This document shows, piece by piece, positions 11,156 through 22,630 of a stretch of DNA of 64,000 nt (positions within the stretch are counted from its first letter, which is position 1; each line of letters opens with the position of its first letter). The DNA lies in assembly GCA_021029095.1 (NCBI GenBank), contig JAJOHG010000002.1:1302001-1366000 (forward strand), read 5' to 3'. The notes beneath the pieces are model-generated. The model was not told where the DNA came from. It ran no database searches and was given only the letters and a program-made list of their open reading frames with translations. The stretch is from Phellopilus nigrolimitatus. Taxonomy: Eukaryota; Basidiomycota; Agaricomycetes; Hymenochaetales; Hymenochaetaceae. A program made the translations under genes and the position numbers.

Positions 11156-12963
11156 TCTGAGCGCCCGACATGATTCACGGATTGATTGACATATTTTCCG
11201 CTAGGCGGAAATGGAGGAATGTCCGATACGGACATGCTTGAAGACGTATGTTTGCTTCGAAGAATTGCTAGCACAGAGAAAAATCAACCGTGCAAGTCAG
11301 GATTTCAAGAAGCCTCTCGCACAGCCTCTTATCGACAGCAGGAGCAAGGATCAAAAGCCTGAACAGAAGTCTTTTGTCTAGCGAAGATCGCAATATGAGA
11401 TCCTTTTTTTAATTTCCTTCACCGCAACAGAATGTCGTCCGCGGATGTGATATCAGGAATCAGGAATCAGAGCATCGTTCGAAAGAAGCATTCGTAAAGA
11501 AGTGCTACCTCCTTCCTAAAGAGGTTTGATTGATTGGAGTCATTGTTCTCGTTTTCAAACAGTGGCAAAACATGAACAATGAACATCCCCCTCCCTCCCC
11601 GCCACTTTAGATGAATTTGGGATAATAATACTTGGATTTTGCGACACCTCTGAAGCTGCCAGACGTAGAATATTTCTCTCTTTAGGTCGCGTTTATCTAA
11701 GATACCGTAGTGTTTGCTTAGACAACGTCGTCAAGCGCGGAAAACCGACAAACCCCTATCTCAAAGTATAGAGGCAGTGAGCCTAGGTTCGATACTTCTC
11801 CGATCACCTCCGCTCGCTGGTGAATCAAAAACCGACGCTCCTCACCTCCCACGGATGAGATCTGATGTGAACTAATGCTCGACCCTGGGTTGGGTTTCCT
11901 CGAGCCTATGGAAGCTGCTAGTTTATTGTGGCTGAATTTTTGAACGCTCGCAACAAAGCCTCACGCAGAGAAAAGGAAAACACTAGAAAGCCATGTTCAA
12001 GCAATGTATTTAGAGACCATAATGCCTTTACCCATCCTCACGTAGAAACAAAAATGCGATATACCCGGACCTAACTAAGCAGGAGAGATAAGTACTACAT
12101 GTATAGTATACGTGTGACGCATTGTACTGGAATACGTACACTGCTTCTTCATTCTCGATGCCGCTATCGAAGGAGATCGTTCGTTCACTAATTCGCAAAA
12201 GACAGCGTTCGCGGGAGACGCATGTGCCGTAAGTACGTGCGCGGTTGTCGCAGCCACCTCTGAAGGACGTAACATGAGAACCTTCACCAATCGTCCTATA
12301 TCGGGGAAGTACTTGCCGAGGATGGCGAGTCATTTGAAGAATCTTCACCGGAGCTACTCCGGGCGCAGGCTCCTGTCAGGAATAAAACGAAAACGGTCAG
12401 AGAAGAACTTCGAAATCGAGTTGAGTGAAGTGTGAACAACACACATGTGAACCTTCGACACAGCATCCTAATATCGAGTCACTCGTCCGTTGGTGCACGG
12501 GTATCGCGCGCGCTAAGATTCGAAGCAAGGCGCAGCACATGCCGGCAGAACGCGCACCTTCTTTTTGATTCAGAGTTCGAGATGCAGAGGCCTCGATACT
12601 GCGGCAGTGTTCCCTAGAAAATTTGAACTAGTGAGAGCCCGGGAAGCGCATTTCGTGCCACGCCAACCTCTCCAACATATCACGCGCATTGGGCGTAGCA
12701 GGGCCCAGTGCCGGTTCGCGCACCGGAATCAAAACGGACAAAAAAGAAGGGGGTGCGGAAAGACGGAGAACAACAATAATGAATACCGATCGGGAAATAG
12801 ACGCCCAATAGCTCCAACACGTGTAAACCATGCGTCTGTCATGCGGCAGTGCGCAGACCGTCTGGTGTGGCATAAAAAGGTCCCGCTCGCAACCAGCAGC
12901 ACTTCAACCCAAACTCCACTGAACCAAGCCCACCGTAACGTTCACAATCTCACCCACTGCAAT
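11156..12963. other. gene-poor intergenic region
   Basis: About 1.8 kb lies between the start of the queuosine-salvage gene and the start of the next + gene. It contains short direct repeats (for example ATCAGGAATCAGGAATCAG at 11452-11470) and scattered short ORFs with no recognisable protein. The right end (12850-12963) looks like a promoter for the next gene. Confidence 0.5.
12872..12880 (+). promoter_or_regulatory. TATA-like box
   Basis: The motif ATAAAAAGG sits about 84-92 bases upstream of the ATG at 12964. CA- and CT-rich sequence follows, as is common in fungal core promoters. The position is suggestive only. Confidence 0.45.
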
Positions 12964-14048
12964 ATGAGACCCTTCTCGCGTTCTCCCTCCCCCACCCTCT
13001 CTTCGAAGGCCTACCGTCTTCCACTCCTCCCCCATCGACCTTCGAAGCAAAATACAACAGAAATCACCGCTCAGCTTATCCACTGTCGCCGTTCTCGACG
13101 TCCAGCTTCGGCTCGCTGTCCTCGGACTTTGACCCCGCCACAGCGCTTTCGACTGTCCTTCGTGGGCGGTCGGCACAAAGTGCCACATCGACATCACAAT
13201 GGACGAGGGAGGCAGCCCGCCTTCCCTGTTCGCTACTCAACATACCGTAAAGGAGATGCACCAGCATCTCCACGATTTTCATGGGACGCATACGGTGTCA
13301 TCACCGTCAAAACGGCGGTCGAAGCGATCCAGAGAGTGACGACCGCCGGCGACGTCGTTGACACCGTCCCCATTATTCGTGCCTGTCTGATGTGCCTTCC
13401 GAGGCGCGTCAGAGAGAACGCGACCCGCGCCATTCGATTGGCTGCGCTCCAACTATTCTTCAACGTTTGGAACCCGGTGAGTTTCTCTGCTCCACTCCTC
13501 TTCCTCTTCTTCTGAACCAAAGGTTGCAGGCGAACGGGAATAAGTTCGCTTCTTTCGGCGAATACGACGGATTTGTCGTCCACGATGAATACGAATACGA
13601 CTCGATCAACGCGGCTCAGACAAAACGCTTCGCTAACACAGGCCGTGGCCTCGTCGTCGCGATGCTCCTCGGAAAACTCCTGAAAGCGGACATCCTCACA
13701 AGTTCCGATGTCGCTCTCTCGGCAGAGCTCCTTTTCGCCAACCGGCAAACAAATGGGTACATGCGCGGCCTTCTCCACTTACTCACCTTCGCTGGTGACA
13801 AGGTTTGCCGCAAGGCAGCCCTCGGCCGCATGTTGGCACTTGTACACCGGTTGGAGGAAGCGAAGGAGGAGTTGGGTTTGTTTGAGGTGAAGACGAACAT
13901 CTATGTGAGTCTTTCAAGCATCATCCGATAGATCGCATACTAATTGCGTAATCACGTATAGCCAATCGTCAACCTCATCAAAGCCTTCCGCCATGCACAG
14001 GCGCGCAAGACCTTCCGTTCTCTTCCGAGGGCAGAAAGGGGATTTTGA
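12964..14048 (+). CDS. Conserved-looking hypothetical protein
   Basis: I do not recognise this family. The 3' part is convincing: DTVPIIRACLMCLPRRVREN (helical), then an intron at 13477-13529, then an acidic stretch EYDGFVVHDEYEYD. A long helical segment with GLVVAMLLGKLLKADIL and LHLLTFAGDKVCRKAALGRM follows. After an intron at 13905-13960 the last exon ends in a basic tail, with the stop at 14046-14048. The 5' part is Ser/Pro-rich and low complexity (SPFSTSSFGSLSSDFDPATA). That part is open in a different frame from both the ATG at 12964 and the downstream helical part. Either short introns (32- and 38-base candidates keep phase) or one-base indels near 12990-13060 and 13216-13218 would reconcile them. 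The start is therefore provisional. Alpha-helical content suggests a soluble scaffold; no function is proposed. Confidence 0.55.
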
Positions 14049-15167
14049 AGCAGGACGTACTTTATGGACCTGTCAGCCACTGTATAGTATTCGACTTGTT
14101 GTTCTTTCGTTCGTCTTGTATCAGCCCCACTCGTTGGGATATTATTGCTGAAATTTTGTAATTGACACTCACCGACATTCTCTTTGCGAACACAAGGGCA
14201 GATCCCGCTAAAAGGGGATTCCCGTTTCGCCGTGTGCTGACAATTCCGTATTATTTGAAACTCGGAGTAAGTCATTAAGATAGAAAGCAAAGTAGATCAT
14301 CGAGGACGTGCGGTGTGACTCGTTGAGCAATTGACGTGGACAAGAGACGACTCCAAACGACAATACATCACTGCGCTGGCCGAGTATTAGGGAAACTTAC
14401 CTTCATCGATGCGCACGTACCTGCTGATTCGTCCGCAATTAGCCGGAAATTTTTGAGCAAGAACTGCCCAAGAAAAAAATGAGGGAAGTAAAAAAGGGAA
14501 TGTTGTGTTCATAACAAGCAGCACAGATGCTGTTTGGACGTGAAGGAAGGCCTGAGTTGCGTTGAGGCGCGAGACGATGCAGTGGGGTCGTGAGTATCCG
14601 TTGACGAAATATCAAAGAAGATCTCCAGAAGTTTTCTGAAACCAGCTTGCGACGGATAAAGCAGGGCAAAACCTGAGAGCAAGAAAAAGAGAAAAGGTGA
14701 TGATGAGCGTCAGTTAAGTCCAGACGACGTGGAGGAAGGTTTTCAAATTGAAATTGATACAGACCGAAAAAGCTCGTAGGAAGGTTATGGCTCTCTAAAC
14801 TCAGAGTGCTAACACGGTAGCATCGATGCTGGACGCACACATATATATTGCGAAGACCCATGTGAGCCTCCCAGATAGGTGAGCCTCCCAGATAGTTTTC
14901 ACTGACCGCGCGAAAAACATGTAATCGATGAGAAGATTCGTGCCGAACAGAAAGCGAAAAAAAAACCCGACCACATGCTCAGGAAAGACACGATGACTTC
15001 TTATAAGGAAGGCCGGAAAAGTTCATTTCCTAGGATCCGGAGATTCATTACAAGGGTGGCTCCAGCAATGCAAGGCTCTACGTACGTCACTACAAAATGA
15101 GGATTGACACCTTCCTAATTAAGAAGACTAGCGTCTTTTCCTCTGCCAGCGCATCGTCGCCTGGATC
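14049..15167. other. intergenic region with a small tandem repeat
   Basis: About 1.1 kb without a convincing gene. It includes one exact tandem duplication at 14862-14895 and the upstream region of AIM41. Short minus-strand ORFs here have no family features. Confidence 0.45.
14862..14895. repeat. 2 x 17-bp perfect tandem repeat
   Basis: The unit GTGAGCCTCCCAGATAG occurs twice, head to tail, with no spacer. It lies in non-coding sequence and looks like a recent slippage or small duplication. Confidence 0.9.
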
Positions 15168-16040
15168 ATGTTGCGGAACAGTAGCAGAGCATTTCGCCTT
15201 ACTGAGACCTTCGGTAGCAGTTCTAGCAGAGCAGCATGTTTCTATGTGCGAGGACCTGCGGTGCTTTCGCGTTGTCGCACAATTACGACTACGAATGCGT
15301 CCGAGATCGGTGAGCGACTGCGTTTTCAATACTCGCAAGGAGTCCTGACTGACCATATCGTTCATATTTAGATCAACGCAAACGTCTGACGTCTGAACTC
15401 AAGGATGCGATGAAAGTATGCGTTTCGCAATTGCTCTCATAGTCGTTCTCACTAAAGACCATTCGAAGTCCAAGAATACTTTTGCATCCACGGTCTTACG
15501 GGTAATGATTGTTCTTTATGAAAACCCAAGCACCTGACCCATGGAATTGACTCCTAAAATCAGTCAGTGCTAGCTGAAGTCTACTCAGCAGACAAGAACC
15601 CGTCTGGCCCAATCTCGAGCTCGCAGATTATCTCAATCCTTCGAAAAGCCGTCACGCGTCGGGTCAGTGTTCAGTATTCCATAAAGTCATACCAAACGTT
15701 GCTGACTTCGATGTACTCCATGCGAAAATAAAAGACGGATTCGGCTGTCCAGTTCTCCGCCGCCTCTCGTCCTGAGCTTGCAGAGACTGAGAAGCGTGAA
15801 GCCGATTACCTGGCTGCGCTCCTCCCGCCCTTGATGTCTGAAGCCGACATAGACACCACCTTGCAAAAGCTTGCAGACGAGCATAACTTGCCTTCACCAG
15901 CGTGGCCTGATCCAAAACGTTCGATTGGCCTGCTAAGCAAAGCCTTCTTTTCCCAGGTCGACGGATCACTCGTTGATAGCCAGACAGTGAGGAAACGAGC
16001 ACAGGCAATTCTTGAGTCCCGAGTCAAGAAGGATCAATGA
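15168..16040 (+). CDS. AIM41: Mitochondrial AIM41, GatB/YqeY-like domain protein
   Basis: This is a mitochondrial matrix protein with a YqeY domain, related to the tail of the GatB amidotransferase subunit; its exact role is unknown. Five exons (15168-15309, 15372-15415, 15469-15501, 15564-15662, 15735-16040) give 207 residues in one consistent frame. The first 40 residues are Arg- and Ser-rich without acidic residues, as in a mitochondrial presequence. The mature part has LTSELKDAMKSKNTFAST, TVLRSVLAEVYSADKN, ISILRKAVTRRTDSAVQF, then RPELAETEKREADYLAALLP and a helical C-terminus, all matching the family order. The 3' end faces HRD1, with 84 bases between stop codons. Confidence 0.88.
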
Positions 16041-16124
16041 TTTATGAGGATACTTTTCTATGCGTATTAACTAAAATACATAAACCAGCAATGCAAAAGC
16101 ACGCTAACTCAATAAGAATCGAGA

Positions 16125-18925
16125 TTAAGGGACTGTCTCGGCAGCTTGGACGGGTGGAGACTCGCCAGCATTTGCGCCATGACTGCCTCCTGTCTCTGCT
16201 GGAGCCACTGAAGACGAATCATGCAATTCTCTCGATGCATTTTGAGACCCTGAGGACGAAGCACGTTCAGATGGAGGTGGACTTGCACGGGGCATCGGCG
16301 CCGAAGAAGAACCGCTGGACCTGGGTAGCGCGCTCCGACATCTAAGAAGCTCCATGGTGCACCTTGCTGTCGTTGCCTGGACATTTTCCAAAATCCGTAA
16401 GCGCTCGTCAATTGCCTCGCGCGTCAACTGATCGAGCACCGAAAGTTGCTCGTCGGTCAGACTGGCCGGGAGATCACGCATATTCTGGATGCTCTGTCGC
16501 GCAGAAGGGATGCGATCCGAAGGACTCCTGTAGGAGCTGGATCTTGGAAAAAACGGTCTCGAGAGTCCATGGGACAAAGGAGGCGAGGTAACACGCGGGT
16601 CATATAGTGGAATGAGTGCCGGTGTGGAAGCCTGCCTGTGTGAATCTGCGTTTGACGTACCAGGCTCGCGGGAATTAGGCACGGGCGACGAAGCGCTGGT
16701 GACGGGCGTTTGTGCAGTAGGCGTCGTATGGTCGTTTTGGCCGATGGACTAAATCGGCGAAGAGCGGCCGCTGCCGCTGCCTCTCGAGCGCTAGACGGAG
16801 ACGGCGTCGCTAATGTTGGGGAAGTAGACGAGCCTTCGTTTGTTATAGATCCGTCTATAGATGCATCTGGCGTACTTCCGCCACCTCCATTCGTGCTTGC
16901 GTTAGAGTCTGGGACATGGACAGCACCCGTAGACGCCGGCGAACTTCCCGTAGGAGACGGCACAGTAGGAGTTGGCACGGGTGCTTCCTGTTGCTGGTCA
17001 TTAACATTGACGTTTGCATTATTTTGTGCATTTGGCCATGGATGCCATACACCATCCGGAGCCCAGAAACCTTGGAATCGCTCAGGCTGTCGTGGATAGG
17101 GAAAAGGCTGGGGCATAAACGGGTTGGGCGGTGCGTACGCGAGGGGTCCCTGCTGGCCTTCCCAACCCAAACCGTTTCCATTAGCAATGTTATTCGGCTC
17201 AGGAGCCTGCCCTGGAAAGGCGCCGGGCGCTAATTGCCCGGGCGCCACCGGTGGCATGCCTGCGGCCCCCATGAGACGACCGAAGATCCCGCCTCTATTC
17301 CCTTGCTGCAATTGCCATTGCAGCTGTTGCGCAGGTCCAGCCCCATTGGGCGCACCAGGCTGGGGTCGAGGAACAGCAGCCTGGCCGTTTGCACGTGGAG
17401 TTTGGTCGGTTTCTAGTACGGAACGACGGCTGAAAGTAGTAGAATGAAGAGGGAAAAAAATTTCATGATTAGGAGTTTGCTGAAACACCAATGCATCAAA
17501 ACATTACTGACCAGGTTGGGCAGCTCTGCTGACGTTCAAGCCAGGAACGCAGGCAATAAAAATGAAATATGTGGCCACAAGGAAGTTTTTTAGGTGTCGT
17601 GTTCGGGCCGTCCTGCGCCGCAGCAGCTGGGCTTTGCTGACCACCTTCTTGAACAGTAGGCACAGCTGCATGGAAGATCATCTCCTCACGACAGATAATG
17701 CAGGTCCTATCACTCATGTTGGTGAGCTCCGCCTCCGTTGCGTTCGGATAACGCTCATCCATATTGCGCGTCGCAGTACGGTATCGCATAAGATCGCGGA
17801 AGCGTACGATAAATGACCGGGCCGTGATATAGACATCTCGGACAATGTTCAACGGAAGCCCGTAGAACGTCAGCACGAGCATAAAAAATGTCAGATATGT
17901 CACGAGTTTCAGAAAGTCTGTTCGAAGTTTTGCACATTGAAATCAGCAATTGATGCAGAACGGAACTGGGTCCGGCGAACCTGTTGCCAACTCCACATAG
18001 AAGACTAGCATGCTCTTGTCCTCCCAGGGAGGTGCATTCTCGCCACCTCTCAGAGAGGCACGTCGGAGATCTACCAATGCAATACAATATTTTGCAACCG
18101 AGTTCGTGAGACTCGCGAGAAGAATCGCATACTACAATTAATATCAGTCCTGTCAATTTTTGGTGCTTTCGCAATTCAATGACTCACTTCACTGGCGAAC
18201 AGAACGGTCCCTCCAACACCATTTGTGAGCATGTTCTCAATTGTAAACAGGAACGCAACAAGGTCGGTTGCCCAGAGAAGCGCGACCAGAAGATGAATTC
18301 GGACATGGAAAAGCATAGGGGGCCCGGGGTACGGTCTTTGATCCATCTGTAGCGTGAATATGTAAGATTTGAGTGCATTTATCTGAAAGCGATCGTTTAC
18401 GCACCCATTCAATGCGGTCTGATAGAAGCCAGTGGAAGCATTTCGTGAAGAGGAGCAGACCGAACATAAGCGCGAATGGAATGTCGAATTCGTCCCGGAA
18501 TATGGTGAATGCAAGCAGTGACTCTGTTACGAAGAACCACATGCGATCATACAGCCGCTGTACATTGTCAATGATAGAGTGACGGGATGAAGACAAACCA
18601 CTCACTTCAACCTCCATGGCCCTCAATGGCCCAAAGAAAATCTGCTGCATAAGCCTGCCGGACAGAAGCGCGAGAAGGAGGCCAAAGTTGGCCAGTACCT
18701 ATTCGACAAGCCACAATGAGGTTCATCGAAACTTGAAGTGTTTGGATCACCAACCACAACGGTGCCATTGCTTTTCGAGAGGTAAACAGCAACAGAGTAG
18801 AAGTTACTGTGTTTCTTGAGAGCATTTGCAATCACCGCAAGAACAGCGCCAATAGAGAAAACACTGTATAGGAGTACACGATGAGAGGTGAAAGAGGACG
18901 CATAATGTTGCAGCTGGGTGGGCAT
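16125..18925 (-). CDS. HRD1: ERAD E3 ubiquitin ligase HRD1 (synoviolin)
   Basis: This multi-spanning ER membrane ubiquitin ligase retrotranslocates and ubiquitinates misfolded proteins. The N-terminus has the family pattern NFYSVAVYLSKSN, then QQIFFGPLRAMEVE, LLAFTIFRDEF and LLLFTKCFHWLLSDRIEW, with about six to eight membrane spans. The cytosolic RING-H2 starts with CIICREEM. After a spacer it has LPCGHIFHFYCLRSWLERQ and CPTCRR, the last completed by an intron at about 17425-17515. The C-terminal tail is Pro/Gln/Asn-rich, then Ser-rich, and ends with a helical block (QLSVLDQLTREAIDERLRIL). The frame changes by one base near 16745-16750. This could be an intron in the low-complexity tail or an indel. 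Start 18925 is the first ATG before helix 1. Confidence 0.9.
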
Positions 18926-19549
18926 GCTCGTCTTCGACGAAGAGCGCTAGCTGGTGACCGTGCAGTGGTGACACGGCACGCTTCACATACGTGTCATGCG
19001 CCACCGTCGCGTCGAACTCTTTCGGAATTACTTCTGTCGTCTGAGGACCCACGTACTCCTCGACATGCTACCATCATATTACAACCTCGCATTATGGCGA
19101 AAGACAAATTGCTGGTGGAGAGATTACGGAACGCTTGGAATATATTCCTTGCGAGCTATTTCTCTCGACCGGAATCGCCTACACGCCGAGTTTCGGACAG
19201 ACTCCCGACTCGGACGCATAATTTTTCATTTAATAATTTGACAGGTTAAGTGCTTCTCGTTAACAAGAGGAAATCGAAATGTGAAGACAGTCATCGGCCG
19301 AGATTGAAAACTGGCATGAGGGAGTTCAGATTGAGCATCTATTGAGTCCATACACAGATGCCCGTGCATTTTTCGACAGGCGCTAATGCATTCCCTTACT
19401 CGATCCCCGTAGATGAGACAGGCTTATTCTTTTTCAGGATTATCTCCTTCAGGCTCGCGCGCATCCGGGGGTTTCTCGCACTCAAGCCGGACATATAAAA
19501 GCAAGCATTTTTATGCCGCTCCCTGTAAGTTCTTTACTGCACCTGCATC
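18926..19549. promoter_or_regulatory. divergent promoter region HRD1 / amidohydrolase
   Basis: This 624-base region separates two divergent starts. Nothing coding is visible. The amidohydrolase side carries a clear TATA box at 19493-19500. Confidence 0.5.
19493..19500 (+). promoter_or_regulatory. TATA box of the amidohydrolase gene
   Basis: ATATAAAA lies 49 bases upstream of the ATG at 19550, a plausible spacing for a fungal TATA promoter with a short leader. Confidence 0.6.
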
Positions 19550-22331
19550 ATGACTGAGGCTAACCTTCGTCGAAGGTCCCCCAGAGCTCAAATTGCCAAT
19601 GGCACTACCATGACAGCCTCTGCGGAAGGGCATACAAATTATGGCAATCCTATTGTAAAAACCTCGCCACCATACAACCGTGCTCGCTCGCTCGTAATCC
19701 TGGCTGGTTCTATATTGCTCGCTACTGCTTCATGGATGCACACAACCTCTGTAGAAGACGATACACTTCCAGAATCATATGCCCTGTGCTCCCCAGATGG
19801 TCGGGCTATCTACACGGTTGATGATAACGATTCCAAGGTCCAATGCCTCCTCGTTCATGGCGACAGAATTTTCGAGACGGGTTCACTTAGTAAGCTTGTT
19901 CGTTTCTTAACTGACGGAAGATTATTGACTAAAAGCGCTTAGGCGAAGTAACAGAGAAGTGGATCATGAAGAAACAGGAGCTTCATGACGCGGAATTGGC
20001 CGCCTTTGAGGTGCCTTTGAACATTAAATACATTCCGACAGGCTCCATTGTTGTCCCGGGCATGAGCGGTGAGCCTCTCATCTTTATCAGCTTAGCGACT
20101 CCACTAAAGCTTCGATCGGATCGTAGATTCCCATGGACACACTCTCGAATATGGTGCTAGCAGATTGCTGGCCCTGGAGGGCTCCAGAGACAGCGCTGGT
20201 CAGTGCCTCCACCTCTCTTACGTTTGAGATGCCTGATTTTTTCTTTACAACCAGCTGCTGTCGCTCGTGTCAGAGATTACATACTTGCAGACACGACCAT
20301 CTACAATGATACTTCTAGACTTATCGAAAGCTGGGGTTGGGATCATACGGCGTGGTCGAAGGCGGAGTTCCCTTCATTTGTAAGCTCTTTAACCCCGTTG
20401 TGTCGATGGATCTTACGCCAAGTTGCTTACAGAAAGAGCTCGAGGCTGACCCAATTGTTCGAGGGCGCCCAATTGTACTTCAGAGCAAAGATGGACATGC
20501 GCAGTGGGTCTCGGAAGTCGTCTTAAAATCAATGCTTCCCCTTCCCGATAAAGTTGAAGGGGGGATCATCGAGCGTGATGACAAAGGAAATCCTACGGGT
20601 AAGTAAAGTGTGGTGCAACACATCAAACTGGCTAACCCCCGAAACAGGCGTTTTTTTGGACAATGCTCAAGACCTGATCAAAAAGCCGCCTCTCACAGAT
20701 ATGGATAGATTGCAACGCTTTAAATCTGCTGTCAACGATGCGCTTTCCAAGGGACTCACGTCATTCCATGACGCCGGATTAGACCCTGTTTCACTTGAAT
20801 TTTTTAAAAGGCATGGAATCATAATGTAGATAATGCTCGAGGCGCTCATCGATTTTGCGCTTGCAGACAAAGCCAGCTCGGCAAACTCCCTGCAAGTCCT
20901 CTTCGCTATGTGCTATTTCGCCTTCCGATCGTGCGCTTATTTCGGATTCTTAGATCAGGATACACGGCATGTCATATTTTGATGAAACAGCGGAATATTG
21001 GGGTGACAAGAGGTCGAAAATAATTGATGAGAATAGATTGACTGCGCGCAGTGTCAAGATATTCGCAGACGGTAGGTTACGCAGCACATAAGCTGTTCAT
21101 TGTCTTCTAATCTCAAACGTTTTGCTTTCTCTAGGTGCGCTGAGATCGGGTGGCGCAGCGGTGCGAACATTTGATGTTTTGGTGCGAGTGTTGTCTGCTG
21201 ACATATATTGGTCTAAAAGTTGTTCGAGCCTTATGCTGACAACCCGGGGACGAACGGATTCATGCGCATTGACCCTGAAGTTTTGTACGAGTTTGTCCCG
21301 AAGTTCGTAAGCGATGGCTGGCAGGTGGTGAGTGCAGGGATGCCTACACCGCTTGAGTAAATTCCATGGCTTACGTGTTCTGGAATAGAACATCCATGCT
21401 ATTGGCGATCGTGCTAACTCCATAATCCTCGATGTCCTCGAATCGGTTTTGAACAACGAGTTGAAAGGTGCAAACGACACCGATATTCGTCCGCGCATTG
21501 AACATGTGCAGATTATACGTCCAGAAGACACATTGCGGCTTGCCAAGCTCGGAGGTTTGTAATGTCGTTTTTCGACCTTGTTTCGTTTCAAAGGGCTTAC
21601 GCGGAACTTCAGTTATCGCAAGTATCCAGCCTACCCATGCGTAAGCAAGCCCAAGTCCGGATAATGTACTCACAAGTCATCTTAACATGTGTTCATTCCT
21701 ACAGTGTCAGTGACATGTGGTACGCGCAAGATAGACTGGTACGTTGGACTAATCGATTTCTCACCGAAATTTGATTATGATTATAATCGACAATTCTGCT
21801 TCCATGAAGGGTCCGGAACGGGTGAAGAACCTGTACGCATTCCGAACTATCATAGACGCTGGTGCGCGGATCACACTCGGGTCCGACTTTCCCGTCGAAG
21901 ACATGAATCCCCTGGCGGGCTTCCATGCTGCGATAACCCGAGTAGCGCCTGATGGGCGTTCGCCTCACGGGCCGGATGGTTGGTGAGTAATGAGTCGTGT
22001 TTAGGTGGTGAAATGTCTCAGTCGCCCTGTGTCGTGCTTTCAGGTTCCCCGAACAACAATTGACGCGCATCGAGGCACTCAGAGGTAAGATTCCTGTTTC
22101 ACAAACGAGCGCAAATAATATTGAACCACTTGCGGTGAACCTACAGGTGTGACCATTGATCCCGCTTATGCCTCCTTTTCAGAGAAGAACCTTGGTTCTT
22201 TGGAGCCTGGCAAGATTGCAGACTACGTCGTGCTTTCGCAAGACATCATGTCTGTCGAAGCTGACAAAATCATTGAGACGCGCGTGTTAGCGACTGTTCT
22301 CGATGGACGACCTGAATATGGCCAGATATAA
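19550..22331 (+). CDS. Membrane-anchored amidohydrolase (amidohydrolase 3 / YtcJ-like)
   Basis: This is a metal-dependent hydrolase of the TIM-barrel amidohydrolase superfamily; its substrate is unknown. The N-terminus is hydrophilic, with one membrane segment ([15 protein letters not shown], about residues 46-60). The catalytic domain probably faces the lumen or cell exterior. Family landmarks in order are [11 protein letters not shown] with the metal-binding His-x-His, [21 protein letters not shown], the segment [44 protein letters not shown], and the C-terminal [18 protein letters not shown] of the accessory beta domain. About ten short introns interrupt the gene; several junctions were placed only by frame. 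A run of unusual splicing near 20820-20960 was not fully resolved. Confidence 0.85.
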
Positions 22332-22630
22332 TTTGGCCGTACTTCGAACAGAATCTCCGTTTTTTCGCTTTTGATCAACAATTAGTGGTCTTTTTTTTTT
22401 CTCACTCTAAAAACAGGTTTGTAAACCCCTCCATAGTATTGGCTAATATTTTTTAATATTTCCTGGCCATAAGCAAACAGATGTATTGCAGTAGCGTAGA
22501 TTTCAGGACCAAATAATTCAGCCACAGTTTACAAATTACATAAGACAAGGTACGCGGTCATGTGCTTTACGCGTGACGCGACTATGTCTTCCCAAACGAC
22601 GCGCATCGACGTCGACGTCAAACCACATCC

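Noticed and set aside
12028..12348. Minus-strand ORF of about 106 codons
   Set aside because: Composition is biased, with no conserved motif or splice context; it lies in a gene-poor gap.
14439..14861. Minus-strand ORF of about 140 codons
   Set aside because: No family features, low-complexity composition, and no supporting introns.
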